The notes beneath the pieces are model-generated. The model was given only the letters and a program-made list of their open reading frames with translations, did not search any database and was not told where the DNA came from. DNA of 64,000 nt from WJMT01 sp964624145. GTDB taxonomy: Bacteria > Acidobacteriota > Aminicenantia > Aminicenantales > Aminicenantaceae. The stretch lies in NCBI GenBank assembly GCA_964624145.1, contig CAZUXT010000011.1:11813-75812 (forward strand). Reading direction: 5' to 3'. Position numbers and translations under genes: made by a program. Of this stretch, positions 46,234-55,686 are shown piece after piece. Positions within the stretch are counted from its first letter, which is position 1. Every line of letters begins with the position of its first letter.

Positions 46234-47211
46234 ATGAGAAAACGCATTTGTATCATTAGTGTGATGCTGGTCGCAGCAGCAAGCATTATTGCTCAACAAA
46301 ATGGTTCCTCTGTTCACATCGGCTCCTACCTCGGCCAGAAGCCGCCAGGAAAGACTGCGAAAATATTCGCACCTAAAATCATATCAACAGGGATGAGTGA
46401 ATCTTCGATCGCAGTCTCTCCTGATGGCAATGAGATATTTTATACCATCCATGCCGAAAACAGCGAAACGATTGTAACTACCAGGCTGGAAAATGGCTGC
46501 TGGACCACTCCTGAAGTAGCTCCCTTCTCCGGTAGGTATCTGGACGGTTTCCCATCCATGCATCCCGATGGCTCTAAATTATATTTTCATTCCTATCGTC
46601 CCCTTGAAGAAGGCTCACAAATTGCTGATGTCGTTAACATCTGGTTTGTTGAGAAAAAAGATGACCAATGGGGTGAGCCCGAACCGATAGGTCCGCCCAT
46701 TAATGGAAATGGATTTGTTTGCTGCCCTTCGGTCACAAAAAACGGAACATTGTATTATTCCAAAAAAACCAAAGACGGGGGTGAAAAAATTTACCGCTCC
46801 AGGTTTGTAAATGGAAAATATATGGAACCAGAAGCACTTCCTCAGTCTGTAAACAGAGAAAAAGAACAATTTCATGCGGTCATTTCACCGGATGAAAGTT
46901 ATCTGATCATGCCTTATGAAGATTATTATGTTTCCTTTAGAGATGAAAATGATCACTGGAGTGATTTAATCAAGCTTGGGGATACGGTTAACAAATATAA
47001 GACAGGAGGTTGTCCGTCAATATCTTCTGATGGAAAATATTTTTTCTTTGCCGCATACCCCCACATACCATGGAACAAATTCTTTGATAATCGGCATACA
47101 TACAAAGATCTTCAGAAAATTACACTGCAGCATCCCGCTTCTCAACGAACTGATATCTTCTGGGTGGATGCGAAGGTTATCGAAGAACTAAAACCAAAGA
47201 AATTGAAATAA
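46234..47211 (+). CDS. exported YLGQK-type PD40 propeller protein (copy 1)
   Basis: The 325-residue protein has a signal peptide (about 1-21, ending IIAQ) and then the motif SYLGQKPPGKTAKIFAPKII. Five or six propeller blades with AVSPDGNEIFY and related patterns follow, and it ends in FWVDAKVIEELKPKKLK. The motif order (YLGQKPPG, F-A-P-x-I-I-S, PD40 blades, W-x-x-A-K-x-x-x-E-L-K) recurs in the genes at 47938, 48873, 49798 and 54392. The function is unknown; a periplasmic binding role is likely. ATG 46234 was chosen over 46219 because GAGG precedes it and the signal starts there. Confidence 0.8.
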   Translation: MRKRICIISVMLVAAASIIAQQNGSSVHIGSYLGQKPPGKTAKIFAPKIISTGMSESSIAVSPDGNEIFYTIHAENSETIVTTRLENGCWTTPEVAPFSGRYLDGFPSMHPDGSKLYFHSYRPLEEGSQIADVVNIWFVEKKDDQWGEPEPIGPPINGNGFVCCPSVTKNGTLYYSKKTKDGGEKIYRSRFVNGKYMEPEALPQSVNREKEQFHAVISPDESYLIMPYEDYYVSFRDENDHWSDLIKLGDTVNKYKTGGCPSISSDGKYFFFAAYPHIPWNKFFDNRHTYKDLQKITLQHPASQRTDIFWVDAKVIEELKPKKLK

Positions 47212-47373
47212 CTGAAAAATCAAACCGAACACACTCAAATTATTTGATTTTGATATTAATGCTGAATTTTCGTATTCTCTGGAATTGCTCCAATGATTAG
47301 CTAATGGTGAGAAATAAAATTTCCAGCCAAATAATTTCTTAGTTCACAATTAACTTTTGAAAAGGATGCAACC

Positions 47374-47811
47374 ATGAAAATGCGATTGTTAATACTGGGT
47401 TTAGTTCTTGTATATTTTTTGGGGTGTGCCTCTAATCATGAAGTTGAGCCACCGGGACCCATTGCCAGATTTGGCAGCGCTCCGACGATCGACGGAGTGT
47501 TCGAGGAAGGGGAGTGGGATGATGCGGAAGTCGTCCAAGAGGGTGAATACCAACGATTCAGGATCAAGCACGACGGCAAAAATCTGTATTTCGCGCTTGT
47601 CGGTGGCGGAGGGGACCTCTGGTTTAACAAAGATAAAGGCCTGCGTATTCTGCATTCCTCGTCTCAGTTAGGATCTGCAGAATACATCAAGTCGGACAGT
47701 TCGGTTCAATCCCTTAGTAAGCCGTTCGACTATAGATTATGGGGTCTGCAAAACCGATCAGCGGCTGAGATCCAGGAAGAATTGGCTGGTTACCTGGCCG
47801 AGAACGGCTAG
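47374..47811 (+). CDS. lipoprotein with CBM9-like domain, probably truncated
   Basis: The 145-residue protein has a lipoprotein signal (FLGC near residue 18) and a start of a family-9 carbohydrate-binding-like domain: APTIDGVFEEGEWDDA and FRIKHDGKNLYFALVGGG. It ends at LAGYLAENG with TAG. Relatives are longer by some 50-80 residues beyond this point, so it is likely cut short by the stop or by a deletion. After the stop another frame stays open to about 48000 and reads GTGNLDFWVKDVN, which looks like a piece of a propeller protein. AAAGGA precedes the ATG. Confidence 0.65.
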   Translation: MKMRLLILGLVLVYFLGCASNHEVEPPGPIARFGSAPTIDGVFEEGEWDDAEVVQEGEYQRFRIKHDGKNLYFALVGGGGDLWFNKDKGLRILHSSSQLGSAEYIKSDSSVQSLSKPFDYRLWGLQNRSAAEIQEELAGYLAENG

Positions 47812-47937
47812 CCGGGGCGCTATCTGGATTGATCTTGAGAATCGATCTAAGGCGAAACAATAGCGAGCTGTATAGAATTCTAGGTTCCCACTCTAAAGGT
47901 ACTGGGAATTTGGATTTCTGGGTAAAGGATGTGAATC

Positions 47938-48876
47938 ATGAACACAAAACCATTTTTTGTTCTATTAATGTTATTCATCTTTTCAATGGGAAGTTTGAGT
48001 GACCAGTTGAAATCGGATGATTTCCCTGTTCTCAAAGGCCCTTACCTGGGACAGAAGCCGCCGGGAATGAAACCTGAAATTTTTGCCCCGGGGGTCATAT
48101 CCACCAAAGACAGATATGAACTAAATTCGGAATTCTCTCCCAAAGGGGACGAGTTTTATTTCGAACTTTCAACGACCACACCGGAGCAGAAGAAAAAGGG
48201 CATCTTTTTTTATGTCATTATGGTCAGTAAGCTCATTAACGGTGTCTGGACAAAACCCGAAATGGTCCCCTTTTCCGGAAAGTATGCTACGATGGATTTT
48301 TGTTTTTCTCCTGATGGAAACCGGCTTTATTTCACTTCGGACCGGCCAAATGAATTTGAGTCAACCCCAAAAAACAATATCTGGTATGTGGAACGAAGAA
48401 GAGGCGGCTGGTCAGAACCCATATTCTTGGGGCCGCCTATTTATAAACCCAAAGTCAGGCAGGGACAGCACACCCTGGCCGCAAACGGAACACTCTATTT
48501 TCGGTCGGGTGATGATCTTTTTTGCTCAAAGTATATCAACGGTGACTTTACCGAATCTGTCATTTTGCCTCCGGAAATAAACAGTCCGTATCCGGAATCA
48601 AAACCCTATATAGCCCCAGATGAAAGCTTCCTTCTTTTTGTCCGCTATGACATGCCTGTGTCCATAGACGGAGGCAGAGGGCTTTATATTAGTTTCAAAA
48701 AAAAGGATGGAAGCTGGACAACGGCCAAAAACACGAATATTCAGGGAAGTCTTCCCAAATTTTCCCCGGACGGAAAGTATTTCTTTTTTTCGCATGGAGG
48801 CGATATTTACTGGGCGGATGCGAAAATCATAGTAGAATTAAAACAAAAAGAACTGAAAAAAAGGAAAGAAAAATGA
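47938..48876 (+). CDS. exported YLGQK-type PD40 propeller protein (copy 2)
   Basis: The 312-residue protein has a signal peptide (about 1-22) and GPYLGQKPPGMKPEIFAPGV, followed by blades such as FSPDGNRLYFTSDRPNEF and FSPDGKYFFFSHGGDIYW and the terminal WADAKIIVELKQKELKK. Its last four bases ATGA are shared with the start of the next copy, so the two are translated as a unit. It is closer to copy 1 and to the next gene than to propellers elsewhere in the window, as expected of local duplication. Confidence 0.8.
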   Translation: MNTKPFFVLLMLFIFSMGSLSDQLKSDDFPVLKGPYLGQKPPGMKPEIFAPGVISTKDRYELNSEFSPKGDEFYFELSTTTPEQKKKGIFFYVIMVSKLINGVWTKPEMVPFSGKYATMDFCFSPDGNRLYFTSDRPNEFESTPKNNIWYVERRRGGWSEPIFLGPPIYKPKVRQGQHTLAANGTLYFRSGDDLFCSKYINGDFTESVILPPEINSPYPESKPYIAPDESFLLFVRYDMPVSIDGGRGLYISFKKKDGSWTTAKNTNIQGSLPKFSPDGKYFFFSHGGDIYWADAKIIVELKQKELKKRKEK

Positions 48877-49778
48877 AAAAACCAATTTGTATCATCAGTG
48901 TTGTGATTGTTTCTTTAACAATCATTTTCGCTCAACAAAAAGACTTCCCCCAACTCACCGGTCCCTACCTCGGCCAGAAGCCGCCTGGAGAAAAACCCGT
49001 TATATTTGCTCCCGGGATTATATCCGTAGATGAGAATTTTGAGCACAGCGCCGCTGTTTTCTCTCCGGACGGAAAGGAAGTCTTCTGGTGCACAAACGTC
49101 AATGGAAATACAGATAAAAGGGTGGCAGGCAACCTCCGCTTGTATACCATGAAAATGGTGAATGGGCGGTGGACCGCTCCCCGGCCGGCTCCTTTTGTCA
49201 AAAACATCGTCGCTGAACGCCCGGTTTTCTCACCGGATGGAAACAAGCTCTACATCGAGTTCGGCAGCGATCCCTATCATGAAAGCGATACTGATATCTA
49301 CGTGGTCGAACGAACGAATGAAGGCTGGTCCGACCCGAAGCCGGTATCGCCGCTGATCAATTCACCGGCTATGGAGCGGCTGCATTGTGTTACAGCGGAC
49401 GGCTCTCTTTATTTTTCCAGGGATCCTTTTACGACTCGTGAAGAGATATTCGTATCCCACTGGGTGAACGGTGATTTCACCGAACCGGAAAAATTGGGAA
49501 AAAGCTACAATTCCGATGAATATGAAGCGGCGATCTTAATATCACCGGATGAAGACTATATGCTGATTTCTCATTGCGATACCAAGCACAGGGAAGTAAA
49601 ATTCAGCATCAGCTTTAAAAAAACAGTTGATTCCTGGTCCGATAGAATTGAACTCCCGTTTTACTGCGGAGGTTTCTTTGCTCTTTCGCCTGACGGGAAA
49701 TATCTTTTCTTTATGAATGAAGGGATTTGGTGGGTCAGCACATCGTTTATTGATGAACTAGAAGAAAAAAATTTATAA
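48873..49778 (+). CDS. exported YLGQK-type PD40 propeller protein (copy 3)
   Basis: The 301-residue protein has a signal peptide (MKKPICIISVVIVSLTIIFA) nearly the same as that of copy 1, then GPYLGQKPPGEKPVIFAPGI, blades with FSPDGKEVFWC and FSPDGNKLYIEF, and the end FMNEGIWWVSTSFIDELEEK. A broken second copy of this C-terminus lies at 55329-55544. The start overlaps the previous gene by four bases. The next gene, the ankyrin fusion, begins 19 bases after its stop. Confidence 0.8.
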   Translation: MKKPICIISVVIVSLTIIFAQQKDFPQLTGPYLGQKPPGEKPVIFAPGIISVDENFEHSAAVFSPDGKEVFWCTNVNGNTDKRVAGNLRLYTMKMVNGRWTAPRPAPFVKNIVAERPVFSPDGNKLYIEFGSDPYHESDTDIYVVERTNEGWSDPKPVSPLINSPAMERLHCVTADGSLYFSRDPFTTREEIFVSHWVNGDFTEPEKLGKSYNSDEYEAAILISPDEDYMLISHCDTKHREVKFSISFKKTVDSWSDRIELPFYCGGFFALSPDGKYLFFMNEGIWWVSTSFIDELEEKNL

Positions 49779-49797
49779 TAAAAACAGAGGATTCAAA

Positions 49798-51345
49798 ATG
49801 AAAATATCAAGATTTATTTTCTGCTGTTTGATTATTCTATCAATAAACAATGCTTTTTCCCAGGAAATATTCCCGGCAGTGATGCATGGAGATCTCGACA
49901 GAGTAAAAATATTGATTGAGGAGCATCCGGAATGGGCAAACGCGACGTCCTGGGGAGGCTGGACGCCTCTGCATAGGGCCTCACAATTCGGGCATGGTGA
50001 TATCGTCGGCTTTCTGATTTTAAAAGGGAGCCATTTAGAAGCGAAAACAGACTTGGGCATGACGCCGTTGTATGCTGCCATCATGGGGCAGAAATCAGAA
50101 GTTGTCAAGCAGCTGATTAACAAGGGGGCTGATGTTTTTGCCGTAAGGAACGAAGGTGAAACCATGCTGCACATTGCGGCGGCTATGGGACAGAAGGATA
50201 TTGTCGAATTGCTGATTTCAAAAGGATTGGAAGTCGATGTGACAAGAAGATACGGAATAACACCATTGCACCTGGCCTCGGTTTTCGGACATAAAACCAC
50301 TGTGGAAGCGCTCATATCGAACGGGGCGGACATCGATCGGAAAAATGACAACGGCAGCACAGCGCTTCATCTGGCATCTGCTGCAGGGGAGACACAAACG
50401 GTTGCCTTGCTTAAGGAAAAAGGCGTGTCGGACGCTCCTGAAGAATACGTGAAAATCACCGGTGATTACTTGGGTCAGAAAAAACCGGGTTCAACACCGG
50501 AGCTTTTTGCTCCCGGCATACTCTTGAATACGCACCGGCCGCATGGCAGTATCGCTTTTTCACCAGACGGGAAAGAAATCTATTGGGCTGCAGCTTTGGA
50601 TTTTGGTGCCTTTCAAAAGATATGGATGATGCGTCGGCATAACGGTCAATGGAGTCCGCCTAAAGTTGTTCTTTTTACCGATCCGTATACATACGGTGGA
50701 CCTGCGGTTTCACCGGATGGTGAACGATTCTTTTTTGATGTTCTCAAATCTGCAGGCCCAAATGGCCAAAAAACGGATCATGATATATGGTTTCAAGAAA
50801 AGAATGCGCATGGTTTGGGTGATGTGATCAAGCCGGGACCTCCGCTGAATTCAGACAAGTCCGCTCTTGGCCCGTCCGTCAGCCGAAGCGGAACGGTTTA
50901 TTTTTACAGTTTTGACATAGAGGGAGGTTTCGGTTCAGTCGATATTTATCGTTCCAGGCTCACCAGGGACGGATATGAAAAACCTGAAAATCTCGGTGAT
51001 TCCATCAATACCGAATTCATGGACACTCTGCCCTATATTGCCCCGGATGAAAGTTATTTACTCTTTTCCTCCATGCGCCCTGATGGTTACGGCGATTTTG
51101 ATTTGTATGTGAGTTATAAAAAGGAAGATGGGACCTGGACAAAAGCTAAGAATATGTGCGATACAATCAATACACCAGCCAGGGAGTCTTCGTCGATTGT
51201 TTCTCCGGATGGAAAATATTTGTTTTTTATGAGCCGACGAAACGGGATTGGAGAATTTTTCTGGGTGGATGCGAAGATCCTCGAAGAATTAAAGCCAAAA
51301 GAAATAAATTCGATTTCTTCTAATAGAAAGATGATCATGAGGTGA
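49798..51345 (+). CDS. exported ankyrin-repeat / YLGQK PD40 propeller fusion
   Basis: The 515-residue protein has a signal peptide (about 1-21, ending AFSQ) and six ankyrin repeats (about 24-215, for example GWTPLHRASQFGHGDIVGFL and GITPLHLASVFGHKTTVEAL). At about 220 comes GDYLGQKKPGSTPELFAPGI and the complete PD40 propeller of the YLGQK family, ending in FFWVDAKILEELKPKE. It is the only protein in the window that joins the two families and so shows that they work together. AGAGGA lies before the ATG. The partner bound is unknown. Confidence 0.85.
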   Translation: MKISRFIFCCLIILSINNAFSQEIFPAVMHGDLDRVKILIEEHPEWANATSWGGWTPLHRASQFGHGDIVGFLILKGSHLEAKTDLGMTPLYAAIMGQKSEVVKQLINKGADVFAVRNEGETMLHIAAAMGQKDIVELLISKGLEVDVTRRYGITPLHLASVFGHKTTVEALISNGADIDRKNDNGSTALHLASAAGETQTVALLKEKGVSDAPEEYVKITGDYLGQKKPGSTPELFAPGILLNTHRPHGSIAFSPDGKEIYWAAALDFGAFQKIWMMRRHNGQWSPPKVVLFTDPYTYGGPAVSPDGERFFFDVLKSAGPNGQKTDHDIWFQEKNAHGLGDVIKPGPPLNSDKSALGPSVSRSGTVYFYSFDIEGGFGSVDIYRSRLTRDGYEKPENLGDSINTEFMDTLPYIAPDESYLLFSSMRPDGYGDFDLYVSYKKEDGTWTKAKNMCDTINTPARESSSIVSPDGKYLFFMSRRNGIGEFFWVDAKILEELKPKEINSISSNRKMIMR

Positions 51346-51391
51346 AAAACGGCGGATACTGGATCTGCCTGCGTAAAAAGGAGACATAAAA

Positions 51392-54337
51392 ATGCCAGCC
51401 AAGATAACATCAAAATTGCTTATTGCCACTTCATTTTTTTTGCTTCTTTCGGCTGCAGTTCATGCCCAGAGTATCCATAGCGCTGTGGCCCAGGGGGATT
51501 TAGAAGAAGTGAAATCCATGCTGGACGCGGATCCCCTCCTGGTGAACCGGGAAGACGCTGCAGGCCGCACCCCCCTGTTCATGGCTGTCAGTAGGCGTGA
51601 TGCAGATATGATAAGGCTTCTGCTGGACCGGGGCGCGCTGGTGCGCGTGGGAGATAACAACTTGAGATCACCCATTCACTATGCCGGCAATACAAATGAT
51701 ACGAGCCTTGTAGCCCTGCTTCTGGAACGGGGGGCTGTCGTTGATACCCGGGCTATCGGCGGCGCGACACCCTTGATTCATTCCTCCCTGTTTGATCGAT
51801 TCGGGATGAGTCGATTTTTGATTGATCATGGAGCTGATATCAATGTTCAATGCAACGCATTGACCACGCCCCTCTATTTTGCTGTATTCAATAATAACCT
51901 TGAATATCTTGCCTATTTACTGGAGGCCGGGGCTGATTGTGATGTTCCTGATTTCCTCAACAGAACGCCTTTGTTCGTCGCCGTTAGAGACGGCTACATA
52001 GATGTCGTCAGGCTTCTTATCGATCACGGCGCTTACTTTCGGTTTAGGGATGTGTACCTGGAACGGAGTCTTCTCCATCTGGCGGCCATTCATGGACATG
52101 GAGAAATCGCGGCATTCCTGATTCAAAAAGGAGTGGATGTAAACGGAATCGATGCCCGAGGATGGACAGCCCTGGATTATGCCCGCTTCTATCATCATGA
52201 TTCCACTGCGGATATTTTGAAAGCATCCGGAGGCACCGCGTGCCAGTCAAGTCTTTCGGCTTTCTCAATGGACTGGATGCAGCGGGATTTAAAACCCGGG
52301 GAGGCGGTTGTCATCAAGCTGCAGAACGGAAGCTGGGGGATTCGTACCAGTCAGCGGCTGCTTGTTTTAGGGTATTCGGAGATCGGCAATCGTCCGCAGG
52401 ATGCGTCCTCGCGCAATGGATATCTGACGGGTGATGAAATGAATGATATCCCGTGGTTCTGTTTTGATATGAATTTTCATGCTCCGGCCGCGGCCTATTC
52501 CCTCCAGGGCCACACGCCCCTGTATTCCATGCAGGATCGCGTGAAAGATCTCACATTTATTCTGAATGAGAATTGGGATGGTTATTATACTGCATTTGAA
52601 TTGAAGAAGGCCTGGTTTCCCGGGCCGGAACAGCCATTGGAATTCAAGGGGATGACGGTGACAGTCATCCCGTCCTATGGGAGCAAAAAGGGGATATTTA
52701 TAGAATTCGATGGTCTGACGCTTTTCTGGCTGGCGGGGCTCTGTGATGATTATCTCTGCTCCAAGAAAAACACCGCGGCCGTGGAATGGGTGAAGAACCG
52801 TTTCTCCCACGTGGATCTCCTGTTCCTCGGCACGCCGGACGGTATCGGACCCGAGAAGGGAAACGGCATCCGGGAGACCTGGTTCGAATCCAGGGTTCTG
52901 AATGCCGGAGCCGTGTTTTTCCTCGGAAAAGAGCCTCTGGAAAGAAGAATCCTGGCCCAGATCAAACAAAGGGGACAGGATCAATCCAATATATTTTGCG
53001 CGGAGAATCCTGGAGACGTATTCTTGGTTGATCAAGGAACCGTACGCAAAGGTTCAATCAAGCCTGTTGCGGATGTTTTCAAGGTGATGGAGCTGTCGGC
53101 CGGCAGCCGGATAGATGCGCTTTGGCCAAAGTTCAAGGTTTCGGAAATACCTGTTTTTGTATTTGACGGCCTCAACACGTACCTGTTTCATTCCAGGGAA
53201 GCACTTGATGGTTTTGTCCGGACCGAAGAAAATCCAGCGGTATGGGTTTACAAAGGGCAGCATCCCCAGGTGCGGGGGAATTCCGTTGTCCGGATAGGCG
53301 ACGTTTGGATGGCGACGAGTGTGCTCAGCGCTTCATCAAGAAGGACCGGAGAAAAGTATGATTTAAAGGATATGGCCGGCATCATCGTCCATGAGCAGTT
53401 TCATATTTTCCAGAGAATCCATCACCCGCAGTGGCGGCAAAATGACGGATTGCTCCTTCGATATCCGGAAGAGACAGCCGAAGCCTTGCTTCTCAGACGA
53501 ATGGAAAAGGAAGCTTTTAAAAGAGCGGTTGTTTCAGAGGAACGAAAAGAGATTGTCGGGTGGGCAATGCTGGCGCTGCAGTTCAGGGAGGAAAGGCTTG
53601 GCCGGGTGGAGCCCCCATTTGCTCTTTATGAAAAGGAACTGCAGCTTACGGAGGGACTGTCGGATTATATTGAGCGTATGGCCCGTGGATTAGACCCTCT
53701 CAATGCCTCGAATATCACCAACGGCATCGCACCGGCCGGGGTGCGGGACCTCGGTTATGTAGAAGGAAGGTGGATCGCCATGATCATGGACAAGCTGAGT
53801 CCCGGCTGGAAATCGCAGCTGGAACAGGACGACAGTCTCTATCTGGAAGATATCTTAAAAGCGGTTTTTGGCGAGTCGCGGGTCCTGAAAAGAGTCTTCA
53901 AAGACCCGGAGATCGAGACGATGAAAGTGGCCGCAGACGCAGATTTCAGTGAATGGCAGACGAGAAAGAAGTCCGAAATCGAGAAATTCTTCGACACCCC
54001 GGGCTTTCGGATCGAGATCCGTTCCCCGGACAATCCTTTCGTCATCAGGTTGTTCGAGCCGCTGGAGATGGAAATCCTGGATGATGGAGGAGTCTATCAC
54101 AGACTTGTCTTTATGGCCGGCAATGCAAGGGGAAACCTGAGGATAATGAACCATCCCTGTCTGACATGGTTTAATGATTCGTTCCGGGTGACCCGATTGG
54201 TGATCAATGGATTGAAGCAAGCGCCTGAGAGCATCGAAGGTGAGAATAAATTGATCATAAAGGAAAACAACATTTCCATTGAAATAAATTACTCAAAGTT
54301 AAGCATAGACAAAAATCGCTATATAATTGATCTATAA
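51392..54337 (+). CDS. exported ankyrin protein with degenerate MBL fold and HEQFH metalloprotease-like domain
   Basis: The 981-residue protein has a signal peptide (about 1-26, ending VHAQ) and eight or nine ankyrin repeats (about 28-290). A domain (about 300-560) aligns with the C-terminal half of the protein at 55687, with blocks KPGEAVVIKLQNG, GIFIEFDGLTLFW and NPGDVFLVDQG, a metallo-beta-lactamase-like fold whose HxHxDH site is missing. The last 400 residues contain IIVHEQFHIF (HEQFH 667-671) with YPEETAEALL after it, as in gluzincin peptidases. AAAGGAG precedes the ATG. Protease activity is inferred from the motif only. Confidence 0.75.
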   Translation: MPAKITSKLLIATSFFLLLSAAVHAQSIHSAVAQGDLEEVKSMLDADPLLVNREDAAGRTPLFMAVSRRDADMIRLLLDRGALVRVGDNNLRSPIHYAGNTNDTSLVALLLERGAVVDTRAIGGATPLIHSSLFDRFGMSRFLIDHGADINVQCNALTTPLYFAVFNNNLEYLAYLLEAGADCDVPDFLNRTPLFVAVRDGYIDVVRLLIDHGAYFRFRDVYLERSLLHLAAIHGHGEIAAFLIQKGVDVNGIDARGWTALDYARFYHHDSTADILKASGGTACQSSLSAFSMDWMQRDLKPGEAVVIKLQNGSWGIRTSQRLLVLGYSEIGNRPQDASSRNGYLTGDEMNDIPWFCFDMNFHAPAAAYSLQGHTPLYSMQDRVKDLTFILNENWDGYYTAFELKKAWFPGPEQPLEFKGMTVTVIPSYGSKKGIFIEFDGLTLFWLAGLCDDYLCSKKNTAAVEWVKNRFSHVDLLFLGTPDGIGPEKGNGIRETWFESRVLNAGAVFFLGKEPLERRILAQIKQRGQDQSNIFCAENPGDVFLVDQGTVRKGSIKPVADVFKVMELSAGSRIDALWPKFKVSEIPVFVFDGLNTYLFHSREALDGFVRTEENPAVWVYKGQHPQVRGNSVVRIGDVWMATSVLSASSRRTGEKYDLKDMAGIIVHEQFHIFQRIHHPQWRQNDGLLLRYPEETAEALLLRRMEKEAFKRAVVSEERKEIVGWAMLALQFREERLGRVEPPFALYEKELQLTEGLSDYIERMARGLDPLNASNITNGIAPAGVRDLGYVEGRWIAMIMDKLSPGWKSQLEQDDSLYLEDILKAVFGESRVLKRVFKDPEIETMKVAADADFSEWQTRKKSEIEKFFDTPGFRIEIRSPDNPFVIRLFEPLEMEILDDGGVYHRLVFMAGNARGNLRIMNHPCLTWFNDSFRVTRLVINGLKQAPESIEGENKLIIKENNISIEINYSKLSIDKNRYIIDL

Positions 54338-54391
54338 GACAAACGATGTAATCGCCATCTTCGGAAAAAAACTGAAATAAAGGAAATTCTT

Positions 54392-55312
54392 ATGAAAAAA
54401 CTTACGATTGTCAGCATTTTGCTGCTTGCGGTAACAATAAACATTTATGCACAAAAGAAAGACTTCCCCAAACTCACCGGCCCCTATCTGGGGCAGAAAC
54501 CACCAGTAAAGGAACCCATAATTTTTACAAATGGAATAGTGTTGATCGCCCATTGCAGTGCAGCTTTTAGCCCCGATGGGAAAGAGGTTTACTTTGAAAT
54601 CGGGACCGAAAATGATTACTCGACCAAAATTGGTTACTCTAAGATAATGAATGGAGTATGGACAAAACCTGAAGTCGTATCTTTTTGTAAAGAAGATACT
54701 TACCAATCCGGCAATCCATTTATTACTCCGGATAACAAAAAAATGCTCTTTACATCTTTCGCTCCGATTCCAGGTATAGAGAAAGAACATCGTGAAAATA
54801 TCTGGTGTTCTGATAGAACATCGTCGGGGTGGTCAGAACCAAAGCCCATTAGCATTGCTGTTAATTCTTTGAGAATACACTGGAGCCTATCAGTTTCTGA
54901 TAATGGGACTCTTTACTTTGGGGGAAGACGCCTTGATATGGATGATTCAGGGGGGATTTATTATTCCAGACTCGTTGATGGAGAATACACTAAGCCGATA
55001 AAAATGGGCAAAGAAATAAACAGGCCCGGCACCATGACCACATGTCCCTATAGTGCACCGGATGAGTCATACTTGGTCTTTACCCTGATGGGGAAAACGC
55101 CTGAAGATTCAGGGATATTTATAAGTTTTAAGGATAGAGCAGGGAAGTGGCTGCCCACTGTAATGCTTGAAGGGGGAAGCATGGAGAAAGGGGGACTGAG
55201 CCCTAAGGTAACTCCCGATGGAAAGTATTTGTTTTACGTAAATGGAGGTATGTTCTGGATGCCGATTAAGGAACGAATTGATGAGCTGAGGCCGAAGAGT
55301 ACCGACCGTTAA
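54392..55312 (+). CDS. exported YLGQK-type PD40 propeller protein (copy 4)
   Basis: The 306-residue protein has a signal peptide (about 1-20, ending IYAQ) and GPYLGQKPPVKEPIIFTNGI, in which the usual FAPG is changed to FTNG. Blades such as FSPDGKEVYFEIG and VTPDGKYLFYVNGG follow, with the end MFWMPIKERIDELRPK. Its stop is directly followed by the fragment of another copy (55329-55544), which suggests that it was inserted into or recombined with that copy. Confidence 0.8.
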   Translation: MKKLTIVSILLLAVTINIYAQKKDFPKLTGPYLGQKPPVKEPIIFTNGIVLIAHCSAAFSPDGKEVYFEIGTENDYSTKIGYSKIMNGVWTKPEVVSFCKEDTYQSGNPFITPDNKKMLFTSFAPIPGIEKEHRENIWCSDRTSSGWSEPKPISIAVNSLRIHWSLSVSDNGTLYFGGRRLDMDDSGGIYYSRLVDGEYTKPIKMGKEINRPGTMTTCPYSAPDESYLVFTLMGKTPEDSGIFISFKDRAGKWLPTVMLEGGSMEKGGLSPKVTPDGKYLFYVNGGMFWMPIKERIDELRPKSTDR

Positions 55313-55328
55313 GAACCGAATGCAGTGA

Positions 55329-55544
55329 ACTCATGAGCATGATGTTCAACATCAGAGTGTAAAATTCAGCATCAGTTATAAAAAAGCCAATGCTTCCTGG
55401 TCCCAGCGTATCGAAGTCCCCTTTTACTGCGGGGGCTTTTTTGCCCTTTCGCCCGATGGAAAATACCTTTTCTTTATGAATGAAGGTATCTGGTGGGTCA
55501 GCACATTGTTTATTGATGAACTCAAACCGAAAAGTTTGAAATAA
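55329..55544 (+). pseudogene. C-terminal fragment of a YLGQK propeller gene
   Basis: From 55329 one frame reads THEHDVQHQSVKFSISYKK and continues to FFALSPDGKYLFFMNEGIWW and VSTLFIDELKPKSLK before TAA. This follows the C-terminus of the gene at 48873-49778 (VKFSISFKK, FFALSPDGKYLFFMNEGIWW, VSTSFIDELEEK) residue by residue. A stop codon precedes it at 55326-55328, and no start or earlier blade is present. It is the remains of a sixth member of the family. Confidence 0.88.
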
Positions 55545-55686
55545 AATGAGGATATAAGCGGGTATCTTCCTAATAGAGAGCAAAGGACCATTCAAGGTCT
55601 AAAATAGTCCGGTATGGATCTGCGTGAATTTCTGGGATAATCATATCTGGGTAAAAGATATTAATAAAAAATAAAGGAGACTTATT

